NCBI RefSeq assembly: GCF_001427865.1
Contig: NZ_LMHH01000001.1
Coordinates: forward strand, 1,612,001 to 1,676,000
Reading direction: 5' to 3'
DNA: 64,000 nucleotides
From: Altererythrobacter sp. Root672
Lineage (GTDB): Bacteria; Pseudomonadota; Alphaproteobacteria; Sphingomonadales; Sphingomonadaceae
How positions within the stretch are numbered: the stretch's first letter is position 1; the number at the start of each line of letters is the position of its first letter. The notes below the pieces were generated by a model, which saw only the letters and a program-made list of their open reading frames with translations, was not told where the DNA came from and did no database searches. Shown here piece by piece: positions 36,985 to 45,575 of the stretch. The translations under genes and the position numbers were made by a program.

Positions 36985-37281
36985 CTGTTACCCGGTTCGG
37001 TCCGAACCGTGCTCTAGCTTTGTAAGATCAGGCCGTTAGGCCGTCAGGTTACGCAGCGAGAGCAAGTGCTTCGTTATCGTTGGCACTTGTGTGTTTTGAG
37101 CCTTATGCGGGTTACTCAGCCCGGGCAAAAACAGTGCTTTTCAACACACGTCGATCCTGGTTCGGCCCCGTCAGAGCCCCCGGTTTCCCGAGGATTTTGG
37201 TGGAGCCGCCGGGTACTGCCCCCGGGTCCGCTGTGCCTATTGCACACTGCAGTTTATCGCCATAGCCGGCCGAAACCGGCG
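36985..37281 (-). ncRNA. ssrA: Two-piece (circularly permuted) tmRNA
   Basis: tmRNA rescues stalled ribosomes and tags the unfinished protein. Read on the minus strand, the acceptor piece comes first (about 37281-37198) and ends in a T-arm and GGCTCCACCA. A 28-base spacer (37197-37170) follows, then the coding piece beginning GGGGCCGAACCAGGATCGAC at 37169. GGGGCCG and CGGCTCC pair as the tRNA-like acceptor stem. The tag frame 37084-37049 encodes ANDNEALALAA and a TAA stop, with GCC as resume codon. The 3' limit near 36985 is set by a CGGTTCGG/CCGAACCG hairpin and is approximate. The permuted layout is that of alphaproteobacteria. Confidence 0.93.
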
Positions 37282-37287
37282 AGGACC

Positions 37288-37315
37288 CATATAGAGATCG
37301 CTGGCTTAATGTGAA
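37288..37315 (-). promoter_or_regulatory. Probable ssrA promoter
   Basis: On the minus strand TTCACA (37315-37310) lies 16 bases before TATATG (37293-37288). This would start transcription near 37281, which matches the expected 5' end of the tmRNA acceptor piece. It also overlaps the end of the mscL transcript region (mscL stop at 37329). Confidence 0.5.
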
Positions 37316-37328
37316 GTGAGCGAGTGCA

Positions 37329-37751
37329 TCAGCTGCGCTTCTTCAGTTCGTCGCGGATCTCGGTGAGCAGATCGACCTCGTTCGGGCCGGCGGGCGCATC
37401 CGCCTTCTTCGCGATCAGCTTGTTCGCGGTGCGGACCAGCAGGAAGATCACGAACGCCAGGATCACGAAATTGATCACGGCCGTGATGAAGGCGCCGTAG
37501 CCGATCATCGCCGCCCCCGCTTCCTTGAGCGCGGCATAGTCGGTCAGCGAGCCGGTGTAGCCGGCGGGCACGCTTAGCAGGACGAAGTGGTTCGAGAAGT
37601 CCGCGCCGCCGAAGATCGCTCCGATAACGGGCATGATCAGGTCGCCGGTCAGCGAGGTGACGATCGTTCCGAAGGCCCCGCCAATGATCACCGCAACGGC
37701 CAGGTCGAGCACATTGCCCCGAGCGATGAATTCCTTGAATTCCTGCAACAT
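37329..37751 (-). CDS. mscL: Large-conductance mechanosensitive channel
   Basis: 140 residues from the ATG at 37751 ([24 protein letters not shown]). A longer frame to 37811 is unlikely. MscL forms a pentamer that opens when the membrane is stretched by osmotic downshock. Both transmembrane helices are present (first: [18 protein letters not shown]; second: [21 protein letters not shown]), as is the C-terminal helix [12 protein letters not shown]. It lies just upstream of ssrA on the same strand and divergent from lemA. Confidence 0.96.
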   Translation of the reverse strand: MLQEFKEFIARGNVLDLAVAVIIGGAFGTIVTSLTGDLIMPVIGAIFGGADFSNHFVLLSVPAGYTGSLTDYAALKEAGAAMIGYGAFITAVINFVILAFVIFLLVRTANKLIAKKADAPAGPNEVDLLTEIRDELKKRS

Positions 37752-37899
37752 AGACCCCACCTCCGTCAAAGCTTCTGGGCGGGTTAAATCACTCTGTTCG
37801 ATCGTCTGCAACCGGGCATCTTGAACGCAGTCTCGCGTGTGCTATCTATGTAATACAGCGCGACTACGACCGCGCGCCTTGAGGAAGGATACCTGTCTC

Positions 37900-38568
37900 A
37901 TGTCCATGATTGCCTCGATCCGCACTGCCGTTATCGCGCTGGCGGCGCTTTCGCTGTCCGCTTGCGGCATCAACTCGGTGCCCGCCGCAGAAGAAAACGC
38001 CAAGGCCAAGTGGGCAGACGTGCAGAGCGCATATCAGCGCCGCGCCGACCTGGTGCCCAACCTCGTCGCTTCGGTGCGTGGGGCCGCTGCTTCGGAATCG
38101 CAGATCCTCACCGAGGTGACCGATGCCCGCGCTCGCGCGACCTCGATCAACATCACCACCGACGATCTCTCGAACCCCGCGGAATTCCAGAAATTCCAGG
38201 AAGCGCAGAACCAGCTGACCCAGGCGCTCGGCCAGTTGCGCACCGTGGTTGAGGCCTATCCGCAACTGCAGAGCCAGGCGCGCTTCGCCGACCTGATGAC
38301 CGCGCTCGAAGGCAGCGAGAACCGGATCGACACGGCCCGCACTCGCTACAACGAGGCAGTGCAGGCCTATAACACCGAGATCCGCACCTTCCCGTCGATC
38401 ATCGGCGCAAGGGTGATCCATGGTTCGAAGCCGATGGTGCCGTTCCAGGCTAGCGAATCCGCTCAGACCGCTCCGACCGTAAACCTCGACAACGTCGGCG
38501 CACCGGCCGCAGCGCCTGCGAACGACAACGCTCCGGCGGCAGAACAGCCCGCGGCGGCGGCGAACTAG
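37900..38568 (+). CDS. LemA family lipoprotein
   Basis: 222 residues from the ATG at 37900 with GAGGAAGGA upstream. The signal ends in a lipobox (LSACGI), so it is probably a lipoprotein. The LemA core follows: WADVQSAYQRRADLVPNLVASVRG, then long helices and FPSIIGA. The last 40 residues are Ala/Pro-rich. The function of LemA proteins is not settled. Here, as in many bacteria, the gene is followed 9 bp on by two TPM-domain genes, which suggests one operon acting at the cell envelope. Confidence 0.9.
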   Translation: MSMIASIRTAVIALAALSLSACGINSVPAAEENAKAKWADVQSAYQRRADLVPNLVASVRGAAASESQILTEVTDARARATSINITTDDLSNPAEFQKFQEAQNQLTQALGQLRTVVEAYPQLQSQARFADLMTALEGSENRIDTARTRYNEAVQAYNTEIRTFPSIIGARVIHGSKPMVPFQASESAQTAPTVNLDNVGAPAAAPANDNAPAAEQPAAAAN

Positions 38569-38577
38569 GTCATCTCG

Positions 38578-39417
38578 ATGACACGCTTGCTGCTGATCTG
38601 GTTGGCCCTGCTGGCCGCCCTCGCGGGCGCGCCGGCAGCGGCACAACCAGAGCTACCGCCCCGGCCTGAGGGGCCCGTCTACGACGGCGCCAACATCATC
38701 TCGCCAGCGGACAAGGCGGCACTCGACGCTCGACTGCGCGCCTACAACGAGACGACTGGCCGTGCGGTCATCGTCGCGACCGTCCCGTCGCTCGAAGGCC
38801 AGGAAATCGAACCGTTCGCCCAGGCGCTCGCGGAGAGCTGGGGCATCGGCGGCCAGGAAAGCGAGAACGGGCTCCTGTTCCTGGTCGCTCCAAACGAACG
38901 CCGGATGCGCATTCACACCGCACGCGGATTGCAGGAGCGGATGACGGACATCATGTCCGGTCGCATCATCCGCGACGTGGTCACACCACGCTTCAAGGCG
39001 GGCGACTTGTCGGGCGGTATCGTGGCCGGCGTCGACGCCATCGTTCAGCAGCTCGACATGGATCCGGCCCAGGCCAAAGCCATCGAAGAGGCTGAAAAGG
39101 CCCGCCAAGCTAGAGTGGCAAAAGTCGCCGCACCGGCGATTGCCGGTGTGTTCTTCTGGATCGCGATGCTCGTGTTCTTTGCAATCGTGTTCGGTCGCCG
39201 GACGCGAGGGCGCCGATATCACGGCCGCGGCGGGGACGCCGCTAGCGCCGTGGGCAACGTGCTGATGTGGACGGCGATCAATGCCGCCATGAACAGCGGT
39301 CGGGGCTCCGGCGGCGGCTGGGGCGGCGGAGGCGGCGGCGGTGGCGGAGGCGGCTTCGGTGGCTTCGGCGGCGGTGGCGGCGGCTTCAACGGCGGCGGCG
39401 CGAGCGGGGGCTGGTAG
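38578..39417 (+). CDS. TPM-domain membrane protein (YgcG family)
   Basis: 279 residues: a signal peptide, then a TPM domain (about residues 30-150; VYDGANIISPADKAALDARL, LAESWGIGGQESENGLLFLVAPNERRMRI). A transmembrane helix follows (APAIAGVFFWIAMLVFFAIVFG), and the tail is almost pure Gly/Phe/Ser. Such proteins were once named after methanol dehydrogenase (MoxR-like clusters), and some are linked to photosystem repair or phosphatase activity. It is between lemA (9 bp) and a second TPM gene that starts right at its stop. Confidence 0.88.
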   Translation: MTRLLLIWLALLAALAGAPAAAQPELPPRPEGPVYDGANIISPADKAALDARLRAYNETTGRAVIVATVPSLEGQEIEPFAQALAESWGIGGQESENGLLFLVAPNERRMRIHTARGLQERMTDIMSGRIIRDVVTPRFKAGDLSGGIVAGVDAIVQQLDMDPAQAKAIEEAEKARQARVAKVAAPAIAGVFFWIAMLVFFAIVFGRRTRGRRYHGRGGDAASAVGNVLMWTAINAAMNSGRGSGGGWGGGGGGGGGGGFGGFGGGGGGFNGGGASGGW

Positions 39418-40095
39418 ATGGGGCTTTGGATTTCGGCTGAAGACCAAACTCGCGTCAGCGAGGCGGTCGCCGCGGCGGAGGCCCACACGGCCGGCGAGAT
39501 CGTCACCGTCGTGGCCGACAGTTCCGACGGTTACAGCGACATCGTGCTCGCCTGGTCGGCGCTCGTCGCGTTCACGGCGCTCACGGCCTATGCTCTGTTC
39601 CCGGACTTCTACCTCGGGCTGATCGAGCAAGTCAGCGGCGGTTGGAACCACGAATGGACCCGTAGCGAGATTCTCGGTCTCGCGGCCACCGGGGCGATGA
39701 TCAAGTTCGTCGCGACCTGGTTGCTCCTGCAGTGGCTGCCCCTGCGGTTCGCCTTGATCCCAGGCGTGGTGAAGACCCGCCGTGCCCTTGCCCGCGCAGT
39801 CGGCCTGTTCAAGGTCGGTGCCGAGCGGCGCACTCATGGCCGCACCGGTATCCTGATCTATCTCTCGATGCGCGAGCACCGGGCCGACATCATCGCCGAC
39901 GAAGCCATCGCCAGCAAAGTCCCAGCAGAGACCTGGGGCGATGCCATGGCGGCGATGCTCGAGCACATCAAGGACGGCCGCTGTGCCGATGGCATGATAG
40001 CCGCGATTGGCAAGGTCGGGGTGATCCTCGCCGAACACTTCCCGCGGGCCGATGACGACATCAACGAGTTGCCAGATCGCCTGATCGAACTGTAG
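39418..40095 (+). CDS. TPM-domain membrane protein, second copy
   Basis: 225 residues starting MGLWISAEDQTRVSEAVAAAEAHTAGEIVTVVA. It lacks a signal peptide. The TPM-type domain is split by about two hydrophobic segments (IVLAWSALVAFTALTAYAL and IKFVATWLLLQWLPLRFALI). The second half, AERRTHGRTGILIYLSMREHRADIIAD, is the most conserved part of the family. It starts on the base after the previous stop, so it is co-translated. With lemA and the YgcG-like gene it forms a three-gene envelope unit of unknown role. Confidence 0.85.
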   Translation: MGLWISAEDQTRVSEAVAAAEAHTAGEIVTVVADSSDGYSDIVLAWSALVAFTALTAYALFPDFYLGLIEQVSGGWNHEWTRSEILGLAATGAMIKFVATWLLLQWLPLRFALIPGVVKTRRALARAVGLFKVGAERRTHGRTGILIYLSMREHRADIIADEAIASKVPAETWGDAMAAMLEHIKDGRCADGMIAAIGKVGVILAEHFPRADDDINELPDRLIEL

Positions 40096-40104
40096 TCGGG
40101 TGGC

Positions 40105-40659
40105 GTGACTGAACGCCCCCTTCCCCCTGACGCCGATGCACCTGAACAGCTCGAATGGGCTGGCAAGTGGATACAAGCCAAACGCCGCGGACGCTGGGAG
40201 TACGCCACGCGTTCGCGTGGCATTCGCGCCGCGGTGATCCTCGCGGTCGATGCCGGCGACGTGATCCTGGTCGAGCAATACCGCGTCGCGATCGGCAAGT
40301 TCTGCCTGGAGCTTCCAGCCGGCCTGATCGGTGACGAAGACGAAGGCGAGGACGATCTCACCAGTGCCCGCCGCGAGTTGGAGGAAGAGACCGGCTACCA
40401 GGCCGCGCAGTGGGAGACGGTCGGGGAATTCTACTCCTCGCCAGGCATGGTGCAGGAGAGCTTCACCCTGCTCAAGGCGACTGGCCTTTCACAAGTCCAC
40501 GAAGGCGGCGGCACCGAGCACGAGGAGATCGTGGTCCACCGCGTGCCCCTCGCCCGGATTGGCGAAGTCATTGCGGAACACCGCGCCAAGGGCCACGGCA
40601 TCGACGTCAAGCTGGCGATGCTGCTCGGCCCGCTACTGCTGGAGGATGCCGCGCAATGA
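40105..40659 (+). CDS. Nudix hydrolase, ADP-ribose pyrophosphatase type
   Basis: 184 residues from a GTG at 40105. A Nudix box lies in [16 protein letters not shown] (about residues 90-105), preceded by [14 protein letters not shown]. This fits enzymes that split ADP-ribose or similar nucleoside diphosphate sugars. The stop overlaps the start of the ketopantoate-reductase-like gene (ATGA), so the two are coupled. The exact substrate cannot be read from sequence. Confidence 0.88.
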   Translation: MTERPLPPDADAPEQLEWAGKWIQAKRRGRWEYATRSRGIRAAVILAVDAGDVILVEQYRVAIGKFCLELPAGLIGDEDEGEDDLTSARRELEEETGYQAAQWETVGEFYSSPGMVQESFTLLKATGLSQVHEGGGTEHEEIVVHRVPLARIGEVIAEHRAKGHGIDVKLAMLLGPLLLEDAAQ

Positions 40660-41579
40660 AGGTCCTGATCCTGGGTGCCGGAGCCATGGGCTGCCTCTAC
40701 GGCGCAGCGTTCCACCGTGCTGGCTGCGAAGTCACGCTGGTCGACGTGAACCGTGCGCATATCGACGCCATCAACGCTCGCGGGCTGGAGCTGGATACAC
40801 GCGCCGGCCTTGAACTGCTGCCTATACCAGCGCGGCTGCCGGAGCAGGTCGAGGGGCCGGTGGACCTCGTGGTGGTCTTCACCAAGACCTTCCATACCGA
40901 CGGGGCCCTGTCCGGTATCGCCGCCGCAATCGGGCCGGAGACTGCGCTGCTCAGCCTGCAGAACGGCCTCGGCAACGACAAGCGGCTCGCGGCCCATGCC
41001 TCGCCCGAGCGAGTCATGGTCGGGGCGAGTTCGCTCCCCTCCGACCTGGTCGGCCCGGGCAAGGTGCGCAGCCACGGCGAAGGCGGATCGAAGCTCTATC
41101 CCGCGTTTGGAGGCGACGTCCGGTTCGCTGGGCACGTGGCCGACTTGCTCACCAAGGGTGGGCTTGCCGCCGTGCTGGAGCCCGAGATCCACGTCGCGAT
41201 CTGGTCCAAGGCAATCTTCAACGCGACCATGAACCCGCTCTGCGCGCTCACCCGCCGCACTCCGGGCTTTCTCGGCGCCCACCCTGAAAGCCGTGCGATG
41301 ATCACGCAGGCGGTGGATGAAGGCGTCCTCGTGGCCAATGCCAGCGGCATTCCGGTTCCCGCCAAGCCGATCCATGACCTCACCGAAGTCTCCATGACCG
41401 ACCACGCCGACCACGAGGCGTCGATGCTGCAGGACGTGAAAGCGGGCCGCCGCACCGAGGTCGACGCGATCAACGGCGCCATCGTCGAGGCGGCGAAAGC
41501 GGCGGGTGTCGAGGCCCCCGTCATGGAAACGCTCTGGCGCCTGGTGAAGCTCGAAGAGGCGAAGCTGGCCGAAGGCTAG
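40656..41579 (+). CDS. Ketopantoate reductase family protein (PanE/ApbA)
   Basis: 307 residues from the ATG at 40656, overlapping the Nudix stop. The N-terminal Rossmann domain starts [23 protein letters not shown] (GxGxxG). The catalytic Lys is in [18 protein letters not shown], and a C-terminal helix bundle follows. The family reduces 2-dehydropantoate to pantoate with NADPH for coenzyme A synthesis. Several paralogues per genome with other 2-keto substrates are common, so I give no symbol. The gene is followed by the first copy of the dispersed CCTCCCC repeat. Confidence 0.85.
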   Translation: MKVLILGAGAMGCLYGAAFHRAGCEVTLVDVNRAHIDAINARGLELDTRAGLELLPIPARLPEQVEGPVDLVVVFTKTFHTDGALSGIAAAIGPETALLSLQNGLGNDKRLAAHASPERVMVGASSLPSDLVGPGKVRSHGEGGSKLYPAFGGDVRFAGHVADLLTKGGLAAVLEPEIHVAIWSKAIFNATMNPLCALTRRTPGFLGAHPESRAMITQAVDEGVLVANASGIPVPAKPIHDLTEVSMTDHADHEASMLQDVKAGRRTEVDAINGAIVEAAKAAGVEAPVMETLWRLVKLEEAKLAEG

Positions 41580-41714
41580 ATCCTCCCCGAGCTTGTCTCG
41601 GGGAGGTGGCGCGCGTCGCAGACGCGTGACGGAGGGGTAAGCGGAAGAACGCAGCACCCCTCCACCATCCACTTCGTGGACGGTCCCCCTCCCCGAGCAA
41701 GCTCGAGGAGGATT
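41580..41714 (-). repeat. Dispersed CCTCCCC hairpin repeat, copy A
   Basis: About 135 bp bounded by CCTCCCCGAG...GGAGG hairpins on each side, with further stems inside (CGCGTCGCAGACGCG, CATCCACTTCGTGGACGG). Its reverse complement closely matches 51899-52032, so the two are inverted copies. It lies between the ketopantoate-reductase-like gene and the GST gene and could stop transcription from both sides. Confidence 0.8.
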
Positions 41715-41784
41715 TAGGCCCCTTCCCTTTTTCCCGCGCACCCCATAGCAGGGCGTCAAACAACATACCGAGAGGGTCCCCCCA

Positions 41785-42627
41785 ATGGCTCAAAACAATA
41801 CCATCACTTTCTACGATCTCGCCATTTCGACCGGCGCGACGATCAGTCCGTTCGTGTGGGCGACCAAGTACGCGCTCAAGCACAAGGGCTTCGATCTCGA
41901 CGTGGTCCCGGGCGGTTTCACCAAGATTCCCGAGCGCACTGGCGGCGTGACCGAGCGGCTTCCCGCGATCGTCGATGATGGCAAGTGGGTGCTCGATAGC
42001 TGGGGCATCGTTGAATACCTCGACGCGACCTATCCTGACCGCCCGCTACTGATTCCGCATCCGAGCGTCGCCATCGTCACCCGCGCGCTCGACGCCTGGT
42101 TCTGGCAAGTCGCCACAGGCCCGTGGATGCGCTGCAACTGCGTGAGCTACCGCGACCTCTCCAATCCTGAAGACCACGAGTACATCACCCACTCGCGCGA
42201 GAAGATGCTCGGCAAGACGCTCGAGGCCATGCAGGAAGGCTACGAAGACCGCCTGCCCGCGATCTCCGCCGCGCTCGAACCGCTGCGTATCGCGCTGCGC
42301 GAAGGCGACTGGCTTGGGGGCGACAGCCCGAACTACGCCGACTACCGCATCCTGGGCTCGATCCTGTTCACCGCCTCGGTGTGCCAGAACAGCCCGGTCC
42401 TGGCGGAGGACGATCCGCTGCGCCCGTGGATCGAGCGTTGCCTCGACCTCTACGACGGTCTCGGCCGCCATCCGGGCCTGTTCCCGCTGTTCGGCCTCGA
42501 GCAGCGTCCGCAGGATCCGCCGCTGTTCATGCCGCAAGGCCAGGGCGGCATCCACAAGCGCAACACCGGCCCGGCATCGACCAGTGCCGAGACCCAGCGC
42601 ATCACTGAAGGCATGGCCAAAGCCTGA
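41785..42627 (+). CDS. Glutathione S-transferase, LigE-like beta-etherase homologue
   Basis: 280 residues. The thioredoxin-like N-domain (TITFYDLAISTGATISPFVWATKYALKHKGFD, written here in parts: TITFYDLAISTGATISPFVW, TKYALKHKGFD) and the all-helical C-domain with WLGGDSPNYADYRILG are typical GST features. As I recall it, the N-terminus, overall length and C-terminal DGLGRHPG segment strongly resemble sphingomonad LigE, a glutathione-dependent enzyme that cleaves lignin beta-aryl ether bonds. Its stop overlaps the start of a D-2-hydroxyacid dehydrogenase, with D-glycerate kinase next, so it is the first gene of a tight operon. Confidence 0.82.
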   Translation: MAQNNTITFYDLAISTGATISPFVWATKYALKHKGFDLDVVPGGFTKIPERTGGVTERLPAIVDDGKWVLDSWGIVEYLDATYPDRPLLIPHPSVAIVTRALDAWFWQVATGPWMRCNCVSYRDLSNPEDHEYITHSREKMLGKTLEAMQEGYEDRLPAISAALEPLRIALREGDWLGGDSPNYADYRILGSILFTASVCQNSPVLAEDDPLRPWIERCLDLYDGLGRHPGLFPLFGLEQRPQDPPLFMPQGQGGIHKRNTGPASTSAETQRITEGMAKA

Positions 42628-43586
42628 TGCGGGTCCTGGTTACCCGGCGCTGGCCGGAGCAAGTCGAACGCGCGCTGCAGGATCGGTTCGAGGTCGTACT
42701 CAACACCTCGGACCGGCCGCTCAGCCAGGCTGATCTGGCGCGGGCAATGAACGAGTTCGACGTGCTCTGCCCGACCGTCTCCGACAAGGTGGACGCCGCC
42801 GTGTTCGACAACGGCTGCCGCGTCAGGCTGATCGCCAACTACGGCGTCGGCTTCGATCACATCGACCTCGCGGCGGCCAAGGCCAAGGGCATCGCCGTCA
42901 CCAACACGCCGGGTGTCCTGACCGACGCCACGGCCGACATCGCCCTGACCCTTCTGCTGATGGCGGCAAGGCGCGCGGGCGAAGGCGAGCGCGAATTGCG
43001 CGATGGGCGCTGGAGTGGCTGGCGGCCCACCCACCTCATCGGCAGCGCGCTCAAGGGCAAAGTCCTCGGCCTCGTCGGCATGGGCCGCATCGCCGTGGCC
43101 ACCGCGCGGCGGGCCAAGCACGGCTTCGGCATGCGCATCGCCTACTACGGCCGGCGCGAGTGCGAGCCGGACATCGCGCAGGAACTGGAGGCGGAGTTCT
43201 TCCCGGACCTCCACGCCCTGCTCGGCGCTTCGGACTTCGTCTCGCTCCACGTGCCGGGTGGGGCCGAAACGGCCAATCTGATCGATGCCACCGCACTCGC
43301 GGCGATGAAGCCAGATAGCTACCTCATCAACACCGCGCGCGGCGGGATCATCGACCACAACGCTCTCGCCGATGCGCTCGACAACCATCGAATCGCCGGG
43401 GCCGGGCTCGACGTCTATCCGCACGAGCCGGATGTCCCGGCAGCGCTCCTGGGCCTCGAGAACGTCGTGCTGTTACCGCATCTCGGCAGCGCCAATGCCG
43501 AGACGCGCATCGCCATGGGGATGAAGGCCCTGGCCAATGTCGAGGCCTTCGCGAAAGGCGAGCCCCTGCCCGACCGGATCGCATGA
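42627..43586 (+). CDS. D-2-hydroxyacid dehydrogenase (glyoxylate/hydroxypyruvate reductase-like)
   Basis: 319 residues, MRVLVTRRWPEQVERALQDRF. The NAD(P)-binding motif is LGLVGMGRIA. The catalytic triad is visible as Arg in INTARGGIID, Glu in LDVYPHEPD and His in LLPHLGSAN. The family reduces glyoxylate or hydroxypyruvate to glycolate or D-glycerate. The next gene encodes D-glycerate kinase and its start overlaps this stop, so hydroxypyruvate to D-glycerate is the likely reaction. It is coupled upstream to the LigE-like GST. Confidence 0.9.
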   Translation: MRVLVTRRWPEQVERALQDRFEVVLNTSDRPLSQADLARAMNEFDVLCPTVSDKVDAAVFDNGCRVRLIANYGVGFDHIDLAAAKAKGIAVTNTPGVLTDATADIALTLLLMAARRAGEGERELRDGRWSGWRPTHLIGSALKGKVLGLVGMGRIAVATARRAKHGFGMRIAYYGRRECEPDIAQELEAEFFPDLHALLGASDFVSLHVPGGAETANLIDATALAAMKPDSYLINTARGGIIDHNALADALDNHRIAGAGLDVYPHEPDVPAALLGLENVVLLPHLGSANAETRIAMGMKALANVEAFAKGEPLPDRIA

Positions 43587-44422
43587 GCGAGGCGATCGCC
43601 TCGTTGATCGCGGCGGAAGGCCTGCCAGCCGATTACCGCGAGGTGGTGGAGCACCATTGGCGCCCTTTGGCGGAACGCATCGCCGGCGAGGCGAAGCGGC
43701 CGCTGCTGGTGGGCATCAACGGCGCGCAGGGTTCGGGCAAGACCACGCTGTGCCGGTTCCTCGAAGCGCTGCTGGCCGGGCGCGGCTTGCGCGCCGTTAC
43801 CCTGGCGCTCGACGATCTCTACCTGACCCACGCCGAACGTCAGGCGCTGGCCCGCGACGAACATCCGCTGTTCGCCACGCGCGGCGTTCCGGGGACCCAC
43901 GATGTCATGCTCGGCGAAGCGATCCTCGATGGTATCGCCGCTGGCCGCTCGGTCACGCTTCCAGTGTTCGACAAGGCCATCGACGACCGGGTGCCCACCG
44001 GAATTTTGGTCGAGCCTCCGGTCGACGTGATCCTGTTCGAAGGCTGGTGCGTCGGCGCGGTGCCGCAAGCGGCTGCGGCCATGCGGGAGCCAGTCAACCG
44101 GCTCGAGACCGAAGACGACGTCGACGGCACCTGGCGGCGCGAGGTCAACCGGCGCCTCGCCACCGACTATGCCGAACTGTTCGGCCGGATCGACTCGCTC
44201 GTGATGCTCAAGGTCGAAGGGTTCGAGGCAGTGCGCGCCAATCGCTTGCTGCAAGAGCAGAAGCTCGCCGCGAGCAACCCTGGCGGCAAGGCGATCATGG
44301 ACGAGGCCGCGCTCGACCGCTTCCTGATGCACTACGAACGCCTGACGCGCTCGACCTTGGCGGAAATGCCGGAGCGGGCGGATATCCTGATCCCGATCGG
44401 GAAGGATCAGCGACCCCTCTAA
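43583..44422 (+). CDS. D-glycerate 3-kinase (plant-type)
   Basis: 279 residues with a P-loop GINGAQGSGKTTLCR (about 47-61) and the kinase segment LALDDLYLTHAERQALA, followed by GVPGTHDVMLGEA and FDKAIDDR. This matches the GLYK class, which makes 3-phosphoglycerate from D-glycerate and so returns C2/C3 acids to glycolysis. The start overlaps the dehydrogenase stop (ATGA). A dispersed repeat follows immediately. Confidence 0.88.
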   Translation: MSEAIASLIAAEGLPADYREVVEHHWRPLAERIAGEAKRPLLVGINGAQGSGKTTLCRFLEALLAGRGLRAVTLALDDLYLTHAERQALARDEHPLFATRGVPGTHDVMLGEAILDGIAAGRSVTLPVFDKAIDDRVPTGILVEPPVDVILFEGWCVGAVPQAAAAMREPVNRLETEDDVDGTWRREVNRRLATDYAELFGRIDSLVMLKVEGFEAVRANRLLQEQKLAASNPGGKAIMDEAALDRFLMHYERLTRSTLAEMPERADILIPIGKDQRPL

Positions 44423-44423
44423 G

Positions 44424-44567
44424 ATCCTCCCCAGCATGGGGAGGGGGACCATGCGCAGCATGGTGGAGGGGCACGCGCGGTTGAACGCTTCATCGAGAGG
44501 TCAGGACAGGCCGAGGGTGCCCCTCCACCAACCTTCGGTTGGTCCCCCTCCCCATTCTGGGGAGGAT
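44424..44567 (+). repeat. Dispersed CCTCCCC hairpin repeat, copy B (variant)
   Basis: Two half-units in inverted orientation, each a CCTCCCC/GGGGAGG hairpin joined to a GGTCCCCCTCC/GGTGGAGGGG stem, with about 45 bp of different sequence in the middle. The half-units match copies A and C, but the centre differs. It follows the glycerate kinase stop and precedes the DUF4239-like gene. The rest of 44568-44660 shows no gene. Confidence 0.75.
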
Positions 44568-44660
44568 TTGCTGCTCACTCCCCCTTTGCGGGTTTACCCC
44601 GATTTCCTCCGCCCTCCCCTTCGACCGATAGCTTTCCCCCTCGTCACGACGGGGGCGTTC

Positions 44661-45497
44661 ATGATCGATATCCTGCTGTTTCGGGCCCCACTCTGGCTCG
44701 CCGGGCTGATCCTGGTTCTTGCCTGCATCTTGGCGCGCGAAGCTGGATCCATGCTCTACCGGCGAGTGACGGCAGGCAAGACGGCAAAGGACGAGGATAA
44801 CGACGCCGTATCGCACATCGTCGGCGCGATCCTCGGCCTGTTGGCGTTTACCGTGGGCTTCACTTTTTCGATCGCGCTCGACCGCTTCGACACGCGGCGC
44901 ACCATGGTTGCCGAAGAAGCCACCGCAATCGACACCGCCTACCAGCGCGCCAGCCTGCTTGATGAGCCCGATCGCGCGACGCTGCAGGCGACCTTGCGCG
45001 AATACGCGCATACCCGCGTCGCGCCGGAGGGTGTGAAAGACGATCTTGTCGAGGCGGAGCTCCGCAAGGACCAGGCGCTCAGGCAACGCCTGTGGGATGA
45101 GACTCGCACCGCGGTGCTCCCCTTCCGCCAGACCGACCAGGCCTCCTCTCTGGTCGAAGCCATCAACGACGCGCTCAATGTCGGCGTCCGACGCGAAGCA
45201 GCGGGTCGCGCGCATGTGCCGTCGCGCATCCTCGACGTCATGATCCTCTCCTTGCTCGTGACCGCCGGCATGCTTGGCTATCTCCTGCGCGACACCAAGG
45301 GCACCAAGCGCCAGGCCTCGACCATCCTGCTGATCCTGTTCGTGATCATGCTGGTGCTGATCATGGATATCGACCGTCCACGCGATGGCTCGATCCGGGT
45401 GCCGCAGCGTCCGCTCGAGGAACTCGTGGCCAGGCTCGACCGCGATGCCGCCCGGCAACCGGCAATCGCTCCGCCACCGGCCGCCGCACAACCCTGA
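44661..45497 (+). CDS. DUF4239 (bestrophin-like) membrane protein
   Basis: 278 residues from the ATG at 44661. Frames extending upstream read through repeat copy B and are rejected. There are two N-terminal transmembrane helices (LWLAGLILVLACILA; IVGAILGLLAFTVGFTFSIAL), a long cytoplasmic helical part beginning DRFDTRRTMVAEEATAIDTAYQRA, and two C-terminal helices (VMILSLLVTAGMLGYLL; ASTILLILFVIMLVLIM). The arrangement fits the DUF4239 family related to bestrophin-type channels. The role is unknown. It is the last gene before the PQQ dehydrogenase island. Confidence 0.8.
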   Translation: MIDILLFRAPLWLAGLILVLACILAREAGSMLYRRVTAGKTAKDEDNDAVSHIVGAILGLLAFTVGFTFSIALDRFDTRRTMVAEEATAIDTAYQRASLLDEPDRATLQATLREYAHTRVAPEGVKDDLVEAELRKDQALRQRLWDETRTAVLPFRQTDQASSLVEAINDALNVGVRREAAGRAHVPSRILDVMILSLLVTAGMLGYLLRDTKGTKRQASTILLILFVIMLVLIMDIDRPRDGSIRVPQRPLEELVARLDRDAARQPAIAPPPAAAQP

Positions 45498-45575
45498 GGG
45501 TCCGCGCGGACTGTAATCTTCGCTTTCCTACACGCCCCCAAGCATGCCACCATCCATTTGATGGGAGAGCGAATC

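Noticed and set aside
37066-37314. Short plus-strand frames in 37.07-37.31 kb
   Set aside because: They overlap the tmRNA, whose tag, CCA end and acceptor pairing are clear.
44436-44660. N-terminal extension of the DUF4239-like protein
   Set aside because: It reads through repeat copy B; the ATG at 44661 directly precedes the first membrane helix.
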